64,000 bases of DNA from Pisolithus tinctorius. Lineage: Eukaryota; Basidiomycota; Agaricomycetes; Boletales; Pisolithaceae. How positions within the stretch are numbered: the stretch's first letter is position 1; each line of letters opens with the position of its first letter. The position numbers and the translations under genes are program-made. Below, piece by piece: positions 1 to 11,099 of this stretch. The notes under the pieces are model-generated. The model worked only from the letters and a program-made list of their open reading frames with translations, made no database searches and had not been told where the DNA came from. The stretch spans positions 186,001 through 250,000 of the forward strand of contig JANFAH010000020.1 in NCBI GenBank assembly GCA_024663395.1. Reading direction: 5' to 3'.

Positions 1-1508
1 TTCTGCACGGGAAAAGGAATACATCATCCACAAAAATCCGGCAGCCGCACAGATTCAAAATCTAGTGTCAGATATAGCTGCGAGCGCATGGAAGCATTAA
101 TACCGAGACTACAAAGTCACGTGTTCTTCAAGACCAAGAAGACTTGGAGGATTACATAATGCCATTTTGGTAATAATCCCCGAGCTTCATTATTCGACTC
201 CGCAGGTTCCGGCGTTTTCAAGTCTGCGGAACTCATGCATGGAAGGGTTGGCGGAAACGTGTTGAAGGACGGCGTGGTGATGTATCGGCATATCTACCTA
301 CGGTACACTCATCCAATCCCAGAGATAGGACGTGATACAGCAGACTAGCGACATCGCCACCGACGAACGTCTCGTCTATCGATGCCCGGCGCATGGGCAA
401 CTTGCCGGAATTCGATACTGGCCCCTAGCGTCTGCATGTTGCGAAGATATCTCGATGAAGTACTAACGTCAGGTGAGTGGACATGTTCTGGCGGGGTACA
501 AGTGGATTTTCGAATAGCTGACCCTGAACTCAGCGCACACACCGATAGCGCAATGCTTTTTTCCTATTCTTGCATTCGGCGGACAGAATGTCCCGTGATC
601 TTCGATATCACGTCGATCGTGGTGGTCTGCCCTTCACTGCGAATGTATTTAATGGGTGAACGCGTGTGGGGTTGAACTCATTGTTTGAGATAAGTCATGT
701 GGAAGTCGCAGACTCTGGAACCCTCAATATTGTGATCATTTGGGAAGGCCGCCAATCCATTATCTCCAGCACGCAAAGACAGCCCACCCTTTTACCGTTC
801 TCCAAGCTTCACGTGGAGGTGGCATTCTAGCGCTGTTTAAAAGTGCGCATTATTATGGAATGCCTGGGGACCTGCTCCAAGTCCCGGGCATTTAGGATGG
901 CCTATGTATGCAGCAGCACTGAGGCCACCCCGCACTTTTCCTTACAACGGACCATCTGTACCATGTATCCGTGCATAAAAAACTGTGGCACTTCCCTGCT
1001 CTCTAATCGCCAGTTATATGGTCAGCACATCCATCTATGTACTGAATCTAGCAAGAGACATCCTTTGCGTGAATAATGATCGCCTGCATAGTTCATCTGC
1101 CTTTACGGGTGTGGTGGTGGACGGTTGGGTCAGCCTCGCTACGTACATACCATAACTGCAACTGCAGGGGGGAATGGCCTGTAATGTACTATTAACGGAG
1201 ACCCTGGAAGGTCTTCTTGCCTCATGTTCTTGATAAGCTCTCGTAGACCGAATAACGAACAAATAATATGTACCAGTCGAAAATGCCTGTTCCACGTGTA
1301 TCCCGAATATATAAGTTACCCCGCAAAACACCTGTGTCCCTCCTTAAGACCTGTGACCGGCAACCACCATCTGTCTTGCGTGTGCCTTTCGTCCCACACT
1401 CAAAGCTCACCACTTGAAAGAATACCCTGCGGGATTGGACACCTAATAAAGTTTTGTGCGATTCCTTGCTGAAATATTGAACCTTGCATTGACTTCTGAG
1501 GAAGATGA
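1..1508. other. No gene recognised at left edge
   Basis: Only short open frames without recognisable motifs are seen on either strand. No RNA gene and no terminal repeat was spotted. The stretch leads into the HET-domain pseudogene. Confidence 0.5.
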
Positions 1509-3700
1509 AGTTACTAGACTGTGGAAGCTGTTCTCGACCGGGAAAAGGATATCCAAATGACTGACCCCAAACGTGAAATCCTGAAGGAACTTGATGACAA
1601 AGATACTCGTTATGCCATACTGTCCCATCGCTGGGGCGTCGAGGTCGGTTACGAAGAGATGACTGGGCTGATGAAGATGGGGGAAGAACAGAGGGAAGAG
1701 GTCAGAGAGCGCTACGGCTACCAAAAGATCATCAAGAGCTGTGAGCAAGCGAAGAAGGACGGCTACGAGTGGTTGTGGGTAGATACCTGCTGCATCGACA
1801 AGCGGAGCAGTTCAGAACTTTCGGAGGCCATCAATTCGATGTATCGGTGGTACCGAAATGCACAGGTGTGCTATGCGTACCTCAATGACGTTGACAAGGA
1901 GGTCTTTCCTGTCAAGCAAGATGGCAAGAAGTTTGACAAGTCCAATGGCTGGCCGGAGTGGTTTGTGCGGGGACTGGACGCTACAGGAACTCATCGCCCC
2001 AAGGCAAGTCGAGTTCTTCAACAGGGACTGGGTGTCGATTGGCAATAAACGACGCCTTGCACTCGCGTTGGAGGAAATCACGAAAATTCCACCCAAAGTT
2101 GTGAGGGATGGCCTAGCTGCGAAGCGTCCCAGTGTTGCACAAATCATGTCCTGGGCCGCTGACCGGAAGACGACACGCGTGGAAGATCGAGCGTATTCGT
2201 TGATGGGGTTGTTTGGAAGTGAACATTGTATGGAGAGGGTGAAAAGGCATTTCAGAGGTTGCAGCTGGAGATCATTCCGCACAGTCCAGCGATCACAGCC
2301 ATATTTGCATGGGATCCACAAAGCCCGCGGACAGGCAGTGTCCTGGCAGAGGATCCGAGCGACTTTCGGGGCTAGTGGCAACACCAGGAAGGTGGAACCC
2401 GGCGAATTTGTTGACAGCCTGGCGAGGTACATTTGCGGCAGCAGACTCGGTGATCCTTGTACATCAATGTTCAGAGTGACTCCAGAAAGACATCGACCAA
2501 CCCAGTCCACTGGGGCAGACTTGCTTGGTTGAGGTGGCGTGCCCGATCGCTCAGCCAGCCACTCCGCACATTCTCTGTCAGTAATGCGGGGATCCAAGTG
2601 TGCTTGCCCGTCATCCCCTCTCCCAACTCTCCGTCTCATTTCAGCGCTCTATTGGCATGTAGCGATCGAACCTTTCTGGAGAGAATCGATCTGGTATTCT
2701 CTGGATCCAGCTTCGACAGGACCTCACGCACTACGAACATTCCCACGGCGTATCCAGAATTCAAAACACTGTATCTTACTCATAGTCAAGATGCCAACGA
2801 GACACACCGCGAGTTTACACTCGACGACAAGCATGCCTCGTACCATGGATTCACCCGCCGCGGCACCTTCCCGCGCAAGTTCCCAGGGCGATACTGTCAC
2901 GCTCTCATCCCTCACAGACGATCTCATTGTCATAGTCTATGCCAACGACGATGTCAAATCTCGCTTCTGCAGTTGTCTCGGATACTACCTCGGCCAAGGA
3001 TGGGTGCATGTGGTCTATGACGACCAAGAGGCAGGACTGGACGGCCTTTGCTAAGAAATGCACATGCTCGAATGTGGAAGGCACGTGCAAAACACGCTCG
3101 GAGTATGCCCAAAACATGTAGAATACCGCCGCGACAGCTGGCCCGTCGTCGACCACTTCATTAAGCATGCCCACCTTCCCCGATCGATTTGGGTGGTGAT
3201 GGTAGTCTGGGGTAGATGGAAAATGGACGATTTCGATATTATGGTCGATGTCGAGCAATGTCCTGGATGCTGTGATGGACCGTGTAAATGGGAAATGACG
3301 CGTGTCAGTACTTTCTCCCCTGTGTGAATGCGGCCCTAACCATTTGCGTTACCTTAGGCTCTTGAGCATGACCTTGATACACCGGGACTTATGCTCGCGG
3401 GTTGCCACAACATTGCTACAAACTGGACGGGTGGCTTACAGGGCTAGATGGATGTTCTGGTCAAGCAGGGTTGCAGGTAAGCCATGCATTCATACTCATA
3501 TGTGTCAAGCCTGAGATGACCAGCTGGGCGATTATGGTGACTATTCCGACGGTAATTTCAAATAGCGCCTGGCAATATATTTGAGGATACTGAGGACCCT
3601 TGACAATGATCCCAAGAGCTCAGTGTATCGCCCCGTGGTCTCCCGTGTAGCTGAAACAGGGAGGATGAACAGGGATGATGGTAGTTGTGAGATATATTCA
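1509..3700 (+). pseudogene. HET-domain (heterokaryon incompatibility type) protein, frameshifted
   Basis: HET proteins act in fungal non-self recognition and trigger cell death. The first frame (from about 1521) carries the family signature: YAILSHRWG, then WLWVDTCCIDK, then SSELSEAINSMYRWYRNA. At 1974 one extra C breaks the frame; one base further on, WTLQELIAPRQVEFF continues, followed by SWAADRKTTRVEDRAYS. A second shift near 2220 leads to YGEGEKAFQRLQLEII and SPRTGSVLAEDPSDF, which ends at a stop near 2373. Further collinear pieces lie in different frames: GIQVCLPVIPSPNSP (about 2590), REFTLDDKHASYHGF (about 2810), LTDDLIVIVYANDD (about 2910), HAHLPRSIW (about 3170) and DNDPKSSVYRPVVSRVAETG (about 3605). 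The order matches a large basidiomycete HET protein with a long C-terminal region. At least five frame changes and internal stops make it a pseudogene, unless the single-base lesions are assembly errors. Confidence 0.85.
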
Positions 3701-6379
3701 CAATAACGAATTGCCTTGTGCTGCGTCAACCAAAGGGCTTGTCACTTCCCACCAATGAATGTGTGGTGCTGCTACTGAAAGCCTTGTCTCACCGTGCTGC
3801 AGGCAACATTTGGTGATAACGGTCATACAATGCTCGGACTTCTATAGAGCAGGTGATGAGGGAAAACGAACGGATTCAGGGGATGGTGAGTTTTCCACAA
3901 TGATCGTATGCTGCTCACTTTTTGACCTTGAGTATCAGCCCTCGCCTCAGACAGTGGGAACCACTCCACAGAGCCACAGGTTTTGACTCTACTATATGCC
4001 GCCGCAAGCCCGCAAGTGTGGCGAAGAAAACCGTTTTTTTGAAGAGAGAAGGAAACAATTCCAAGTATTCGGTATGCCCGTGGGATAACTACGCGTGCTG
4101 TTGCTGATGCTGTGTTTCGGGACGTAGGGAGCACTTTTACTCGCTCATGAATATGGTACCAGTCCTCTTATCATGCTTGGGGTTTGTCTAGTGCCGATCA
4201 CATTATCTCAGGATCAATTTAGAAGACCTGAAGCCCGTCGCAAGTCTCTGGTGTGTTGGGCAATTATATGAAACACGCATATATTCACCTACGATGGCAA
4301 CAGAATAAACAGAATACTGATAGAACGATCAAATTTTTCTCAGACAATATTTGGTCTCCCGTATCTGAGAAATTACGTGCGTACGTCATTTTTCTCATTG
4401 CTTTGTCCCACACATACCCATCGTTGAACGAAGGTCGCAAATAACATTTTTTTCGAAAGGCTCTCCTCGATGATGGAAACTAATTCACGTAATGAGGTTT
4501 CTGTAGCAATGTGGAAGGTTGGCCCGTCACACTATGCATTTTCGCCCACAAACTTACATTGCCGCTTTAGCGCATGGTTTACTAGCAGACCTATTCAGGG
4601 ACGGGAGCATTCCAATGCCACGCTGGACCCGCGCCTTGAAATGTGTTACCTCTCTGGCGCGAGCGGTGCCCAATTCTTGTATGGCCTGATGCATCGCGTC
4701 GGTATGCTAGTGAAAAGCAGAAAGTGACTCACGAGTTGGAGTCCATCTCACGAACTCCGAGTGCTGGCGTAGGTTTTATCGGCAGAAACCAGTAGGCGCT
4801 AATTCCAATCACAAACAGCTACTCAAATGTTGGGATGCCTTGAGCGATCCAACAGGGAACATGACTTCTCGTGAGTACTCTTATTCTTTCTTTTTTCTAC
4901 CTTTCAACGCTTCCCGGCTCCAGATGGGCGGTCCAGCCAGTGATTGAATATGATAGGTCGGATTGTATATACGAACTTTTAGCAGTCCACACCTAAACGC
5001 TATATGTAGGCACTTCAACGCTCCTTCACGGTACAAGAAGTAGAGGCGCTCCAAGCAAAACTTATTGAAACGGAGGATGAAGACGAACACGAGTGCTGGA
5101 GGAGGACGTCACTGGAAAGGCAAGGACAGCATCAACTTGTTACCTTCCGACACTGATGATCCATTCGTTAATAGATCTTGTGGTTCTGTTGGTGCGGGAT
5201 CCGCGCAGAAGTGGACGAACTATTATCAAAGGCAAGCCAACTCTCTCAACTCCATAGATTCATCTCACATAGTTCAGGTTGTGCACTACATTCGAATGGT
5301 GCAATACCCCTGGGTAAGTGGTGTCACACGCTCGAACGTGGCAATCTCACCACCGTCATCAGGGACTAGGGAAAGCAATTGAGTCGGCTATGCCTTCGTT
5401 AACAGACCCAGATGATGATCCAGTTCACTTGCGACGGTAGGCAACATCATTTGGCAGATCGCGTCGATATGAATCTGAACATACATTATTCTAGAATTAT
5501 GTTTGATGCTGGAGCGGGCACATCGAAATATCAGTTGTTGCTTGACGCTCGGGCTGCAGAACAAGCCAAGTGGTCAGGTGTAACTATCTCGAGGGACATC
5601 ACCAGCACCAACACGCAACGTCCGAATACAAGCTCTCAAACACCCTCCACATCGGTGGTTTAACTAACATGGATTTTGGCAAGTATGTCCTTAACCTTCG
5701 TCTGGACACATTCACATCATCAACGATGATACAGTTCATAGGAATGTTGTAAGCATTTAGTCAACACGTACTAGGTGTTTCCTGTCTGACCTTGTAACAG
5801 TAGTCTAGGTGCAAGATGTAACCTTTGTATACGCAACTGCAGAACAGACTAGCGTTAAGAATGAGGTGTCTACTGTATCTACGAACCTACCTGCTAAATG
5901 GGTACACTAGCAGACACTTGGACAAGCATTGGACGGTTTGAAGCGATTGCACGCGCACTGGTCGCCTCGGCGATTTTGTGCCGGCCATAATACAGGTAAG
6001 GCAGCGAGCTGCAAGTCGCTGCTCCGGTACTTGTGAAGGACACCCCACCATCCATGAATGCCCGAAGGGCGGGCAGAACAACTTTCAATGTGCTTACGAG
6101 TGCAAATACGTTCACATCAAAATGGCGTCTCCACGCATCTGAGCTGACGATGAGTCGCCAATCCTCTCTGTGAGTTCTAGAGTTCTAGTGTAGTTGCATT
6201 CAAGACCAGGCTGTCTATATGCCCAAACCTGTTGTGGGTACGAAAGGTACAAACGGTGTAACAAACAGTTTCGACGTCTAAATGACGATCATGTCTGGGA
6301 AAATACTGACAACACGGGGAATCACCACATGGTATACAGGGAACGCATAATGACATAAAGACCATCTCTTGAAAGGGCC
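3701..6379. other. No confident gene; possible decayed fragments
   Basis: The HET pseudogene may extend to about 3900 (ITVIQCSDFYRAG at about 3810), but this is weak. Around 5040-5380 coding-like pieces occur, for example VQEVEALQAKLIETEDEDE at about 5030 and a following stretch DELLSKASQLSQLHRFISH at about 5210. I do not recognise a family. No terminal repeats or RNA genes were seen. Confidence 0.35.
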
Positions 6380-8705
6380 GTGGTTCTGTCACAACATGCG
6401 GGAACTAAGGATGTCCTCGTTGCTGAAGGTGTGTCATTTGACGTCTTTCGGTTTTACCACTGATGAATAATGTGATCTAGCATTTCCCGGGATCGTTCTC
6501 GTCCCTCGACGGGTTCAGTTCGCCTCGATGTCCCCTCCCCGAGAGCAGTTGTCCACGCAACTGGCTCAAGATGTCATTTATGCTTCGGTGGCCTGGGAAG
6601 TTCCCAAGAGTGATAGAGATAAACGAGGCAACTCTGTTGCAGAGATTCTCGAGGAGCTTACGTTTTCGCTATTTTCCTTAGCCCAGTGATCGCATTTCTG
6701 CTCATACGACATGCCCTCCTACACCCCATCGCGGTCATTCACCTTTACTTTGAGGTTCGATCCCAGTGCCTTCGACGCGCAAGATATGCAGTATGCGCTC
6801 GACCATCTCATTCTTGCATTTGAGAAACTCCTCATTAACTCATCAGTGTCTGATGTGCATGTCAATATGGTGACTGCGAACGAGCATGCGTTCATGAGGA
6901 ACTCCCCTCTGTCGTCAAAATCAACAGTTTAGCGGAACCGGAGAACCCCGCACGTTATACTTACGTTTACGATCTGCTGGCATGTCGCGCCACTACTCAT
7001 CCGGACAACGTCGCCCTTGAATGCGATGGAAGAGTGGTATATACCCATGTTGGACTCGACGCCGCTTCCAACCAATTCGCGCGATACTTGAAAGATGCTT
7101 TATCTGTTCGTCCCGGTGACATTGTACTCGTTTTTCTAACGCAGTCTTCAACGGCCATCGTTGTCCTTTGCGCGATCCTAAAGGTCGGCGCAGCATATCT
7201 CACCGTCGACATTGGCATGCCTATCATACTCTTCCACTAAACCGTCGATATGACTAACTCCTCGTTATTCCTGACGGTTACATCGCTGGACCATTGTCAC
7301 AATAGACACCGTGACGGAGAAATGGTGTCACTTAGGCAGTACATGACAGCCTGACCTCGTCCCCGCAGGACTTCCGGAAAGCACTCTAGTTACCTAGGTC
7401 TTACAAGTGGATTGACTGGTCCCCTGGAGAAATGCATGGCGTCACGTTCGAATTTGGTGCGCTCGATCGTCGAAGCTGCACCCGCTTTTGATTGTACGAT
7501 GGAAACACGTCAGCTTTTGGTAGGATGTTCTTCGTCTCTGCCATTGTTAGCAATCAGTGATACGCTTCTAGGCACACGAATTGTTCTGGGACGGTTTATC
7601 GAGGAAATCTTCTTCACGCATTACATAGGTGGATCGGTTCGTATAGCTATGATACCTGAAATCGTTTCGCACATACACGACACCGTCGTTGCAACGAAGG
7701 CAAACTCAGTTACCCTTTCGCCGATGCAAGGTATGCAGCTGCACCCTGCAGATTACCTAGTCTTGAAATTGGCTGTGTTCACGTGTGAAACCTTGACGCG
7801 GTCTGTGCAGGAGAGTGCGTCTCGTCTTCAGCAGTTTCTCCCTTTTAAATAGTGGCATTACACAGAATGACTGCACGAATGCTACTTAACGTTTTTGGTC
7901 CCAGCGAGTCCATCTGCGGTTTTACGGTGGAGATTCCTGTGCGCTCGTCAGCATCAAACGAGACCCCTGTGGCGTTCAATGTTGGAGGGCAGACACGACT
8001 TTACAGTATGTTCTAGATTGCGACATAAAGTTTGTGGCGGTTGGCTGCGTAGGGGAGATGTTCGTGTCCGGTCCAACTGTGCGCTTAGGCTACCTTGGGC
8101 CCCAGAGGCTACCACGCGGTCGTTTATGATGGATCCCTTCAGGAAAGATATTAGGATGTACCGAACTGGCGACTTTGGTCAGTGAGCCTTAGCCCCTTCT
8201 GCCTATTCACACATTTGAATGCCAGTTCTTCCAGCGCTGATCACGAAGACTTTACTTCGTTGGATGTCGAGGCGGACAAGTCAGACTAAATAGCGCTTGC
8301 AGAACTGAGCTGGTGTGTATTTCATTGTTTCGGTTTGCAACTTGTGAGGCTTACCTGCTGTAGGGGAAATCGAGGCTGCTCTCCATGAGCAAGTGGTCGA
8401 TAACAGCGGAGCTCGTCACGTACAATGAAGAGCTGCGCATCGCTTCACTTCTTGCTCCATGCTTCGTCAATTGTTCATGCAGTTTCAAGCTTCGGTTAAC
8501 AGCAGATGTTAAGGCTGAGGTTCTTCGCCTGATGGCTTCCATTCAGCTGAGATTACTGAAGTTCCGTTACCCTAAGCTTTGGATTTTAGTGGATGCGCTG
8601 TCATGCACGCTCACTGTGAAGCTGAACTGTAAATGTTTGCGGGAAGTTTTCCATAGGCTGCCACCATCTACGCAGAAGAGCTGTCAATGTTTGCCATAGC
8701 ATAGC
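6380..8705 (+). pseudogene. NRPS condensation-adenylation fragment, copy 1 (decayed)
   Basis: This is part of a nonribosomal peptide synthetase-like C-A didomain, which would couple and activate a carboxylic substrate. It begins inside the C domain; the start matches copy 2 at about 11510. The C-domain end reads FDAQDMQYALDHLILAFEKL (about 6770). The N-terminal A-domain region reads YTHVGLDAASNQFARYLKDA (about 7037). A3 is degraded (GLTSGLTGP, about 7400). The A5 region (NVFGPSESICGF) is near 7890, A6/A7 (DPFRKDIRMYRTGDFG) ends near 8184, and A10 (VDALSCTLTVKLNCKCL) is near 8590. Many frame changes and stops separate the motifs, and A10 has lost its usual GK-x-(D/N)-R form. The 3' flank to about 9070 is shared with the other copies. 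It lies beside an F-box remnant, not a PAL gene. Confidence 0.8.
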
Positions 8706-9326
8706 ATAGCAGGTCACTGGACCAACAATGGCCGAAACATAATGTGAGTTCCGCAGTTGAAGTAGCTTGTGCTAGGGTGCTTCTGAAGTTTTGCTTCTAA
8801 TACCTAAAAGGCGGATGGGCCCCAAATACTCGGGACACGGATATCAAAAGAGGGTCTCATTTAGTACTTATGCTTCTCAGCGGGCGGATCGCCCTGTCCA
8901 TATTTTGAACTTCGAGTCATTTTCTCCTGTGGAATGGTTTGCAAGTTAGTATCACTTCTGTCCTGTGACCAATGTACCCAACACTCTGTTGGAATTGCAA
9001 TGTAAGGTGTGACGCCTACGGCTTCCATTTGGTGTAAAACGGCCATCAGCGACCTTGTATCAAAGGTTGCATCGCAGTGCACTGGCGCTCCTTGTGCTGA
9101 GGTTGTCCTCAAATATGTAGTACGACTGCATTTTTCACGACCTTCGGGATTGCGTCGGTTGTTCAGGCAAACTCTGTTGCTTGTGGCTTCTATGTTGCGT
9201 TGACCCTTCAGCGCTTCAGCGCTTTCATACTTGTCCCTGCGCCATGGAAAAAGCACATGCAGAACTCGATGCTGATATAGGGACAAAAAGTTTGCCAACA
9301 TTTTCTGACCACCTATTGAATCAGGC

Positions 9327-9890
9327 TTAGAAGTGTTGTTCACGGAGCTCCTCCACCGTACCGCCCTGCTCCTGAGCGTGTCCATTCAGGTACAGCACAC
9401 TTTCACATGATGTATACCACTTGTTGACAGAAGCTGCCAACAGTATGAAAAGCTGGACAATCTCGGTCCCGAGCGGGCAGGTGCTTTCAGCGGAATGCAA
9501 TGCCAAATAGCAACAAGAGTTTGGGACGTCAGCGGGAGATAAGTAAAAGGAAGGGGGACACCAGACACTACATTTGTGCAGAAGATCGTCACGGAGTATC
9601 CACAGTTCTGGTGTACTGACAACGATATTTCGCCAATATCGGCACACCGGCACGAGACTGGACACTAGCAACGGGTCCTCATTTCCTCGGGTAAACAGAA
9701 GGTGGGAGACCGGCAACGAACGACTTGCTCCTGATATGACCCGAGTTCCAGGATTTTACCGGGTAGGGAAGCTATCAGAATATTAAGTGAATCAAGGGCT
9801 TCTCGAAGATGTGATATTGTTACATCTGTACCGCAGCCCCATCTCGGCATGGTCAGACCACATTTGGAGTGAATAGAAAATGCTTTCAAC
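9327..9890 (-). pseudogene. F-box protein remnant
   Basis: Two overlapping minus-strand frames carry pieces of a basidiomycete F-box protein. Upstream (about 9890-9665) is LREALDSLNILIASLPGKIL, like the segment before the F-box with its LP-x-(K/E)-IL core. Downstream, in another frame (9716-9327), is VPVCRYWRNIVVSTPELW, the typical VCR-x-W-R-x-IA-STP-x-LW block that follows. F-box proteins recruit substrates to SCF ubiquitin ligases. The frame change and the lack of a downstream repeat region indicate a fragment. The family call rests on these two blocks only. Confidence 0.6.
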
Positions 9891-11099
9891 CATCCAGGCT
9901 ATTTGAACCTGGTGATAAGCTCCTAGCAACCCACGAAGGAACATCCAGGCCAAAGCAGTGTCCTTCTCCGCAGGGTCACTAAAGCGGTCAATCACCCCAC
10001 CTCCACCGGCGCTACGAGAGAAACGTTCTCGCTTGGCCATCGTTTTCCTTATGTTTGGGGCTCGAGAAGATAGAGAACATAATGACCAGGCCGCCCAGCG
10101 CATCCAGCCTATACGCGACGAGTTAAAGGTGTTGAAATCAGTAAGTGCAAATAGGCAACTCTAAACCATTTACCTTAGGTCCACTTTCCAAGGAACCTCC
10201 CGCGTATACGGACAAGCGGGCCCACTATCTGCTTGACCAACTACAGGCGATAGAAGACGCGCCAACGTGCCACCTTTAGCATATGGATACGGTCGATGAC
10301 CATTCGCGATGGTGAGTCAGTCTCGCGTTCGCCACCGTCCTCTCCGACCGCGCCACATCATACTATCACTATTGGCCTCATACCTTGGTATTCCCTGATT
10401 TTCCATTGGCCTTGCTTGGGTTCACCTTTGTAATGGCTTTATATAAACACCGTAAAGCTATGTAAAGCGACATCCGTGTATACTGCTGGACCTAATAAGC
10501 TACATGTCAGGATCCCCAGAGAATCTTTCATCGCGGTCCCTGTACATACTCTGAGAGAAGCTAAACATGTCCGTGCAAATTGGTCGGGCTGAGGAAATTT
10601 CTAAGCATACAATATGGCACAGGGGACTAGCTGCGGCTTCAGCTGTGAATATACCTAATGCAAATATGTTTCAGCGGCACCAAGTTTTGCAGCCAGTTAG
10701 TCTCGATCCAGACATTACAACCAATACGCCAGAAACTGCAACCCCGAGGATTCCGGGGTGCGACCCATATATATCTGGGTTGGGATCAATTGCCGGCGAG
10801 TCGTCATCAATATTACAATCATCGGAGCCGCCGCAACCGAAGTTCCAACACTGAAACTTCCAAAGCACAGTGCGCCTTGAAGGTGATTAAAGAGTTGAAA
10901 CTGTCAACATTCGACTGCCAAGGTCCCGTGCAATGGAAAGTACGAGAACTTACCTCTACAATACGGGGAATGGTGATCCGGGTTCGCTGGAAGGAGCGGC
11001 CGACCAGAGTTCACTTCAAGAGTCGATGGATTTGTGCGCCAAGCTGGTACCCGGTACCAATGACTTATCCGCCCAACTAAATTCTCTCACATAAACTAT
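9891..11099. other. No recognised gene; carries one short dispersed repeat
   Basis: A minus-strand open stretch (10103-9792) and a plus-strand pair of overlapping frames (10567-11080, containing LKVIKELKLSTFDCQGPVQW at about 10880) are open but not recognised. The dispersed repeat at 10361-10500 is listed separately. Confidence 0.4.
10361..10500 (+). repeat. Short dispersed repeat, copy a
   Basis: This stretch of about 130 bp is about 80% similar by eye to 42147-42276, where it interrupts NRPS copy 3. Both share ATTGGC-type blocks, CTTGCTTGGGTTCACC-like sequence, a TTTATATAA run and GTATACTGCTGGAC near the end. No terminal inverted repeats are evident. It may be a small non-autonomous element or a gene fragment. 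Confidence 0.55.

Noticed and set aside
5065..5663. A two-exon gene from open frames at 5065-5382 and 5412-5663
   Set aside because: No recognisable family, no convincing splice sites, and composition like neighbouring non-coding sequence.
6750..6770. GGTTCGATCCC-like string resembling a tRNA T-arm, also near 11895 and 42277
   Set aside because: It lies in NRPS coding sequence (FDP motif) in each copy and no cloverleaf surrounds it.
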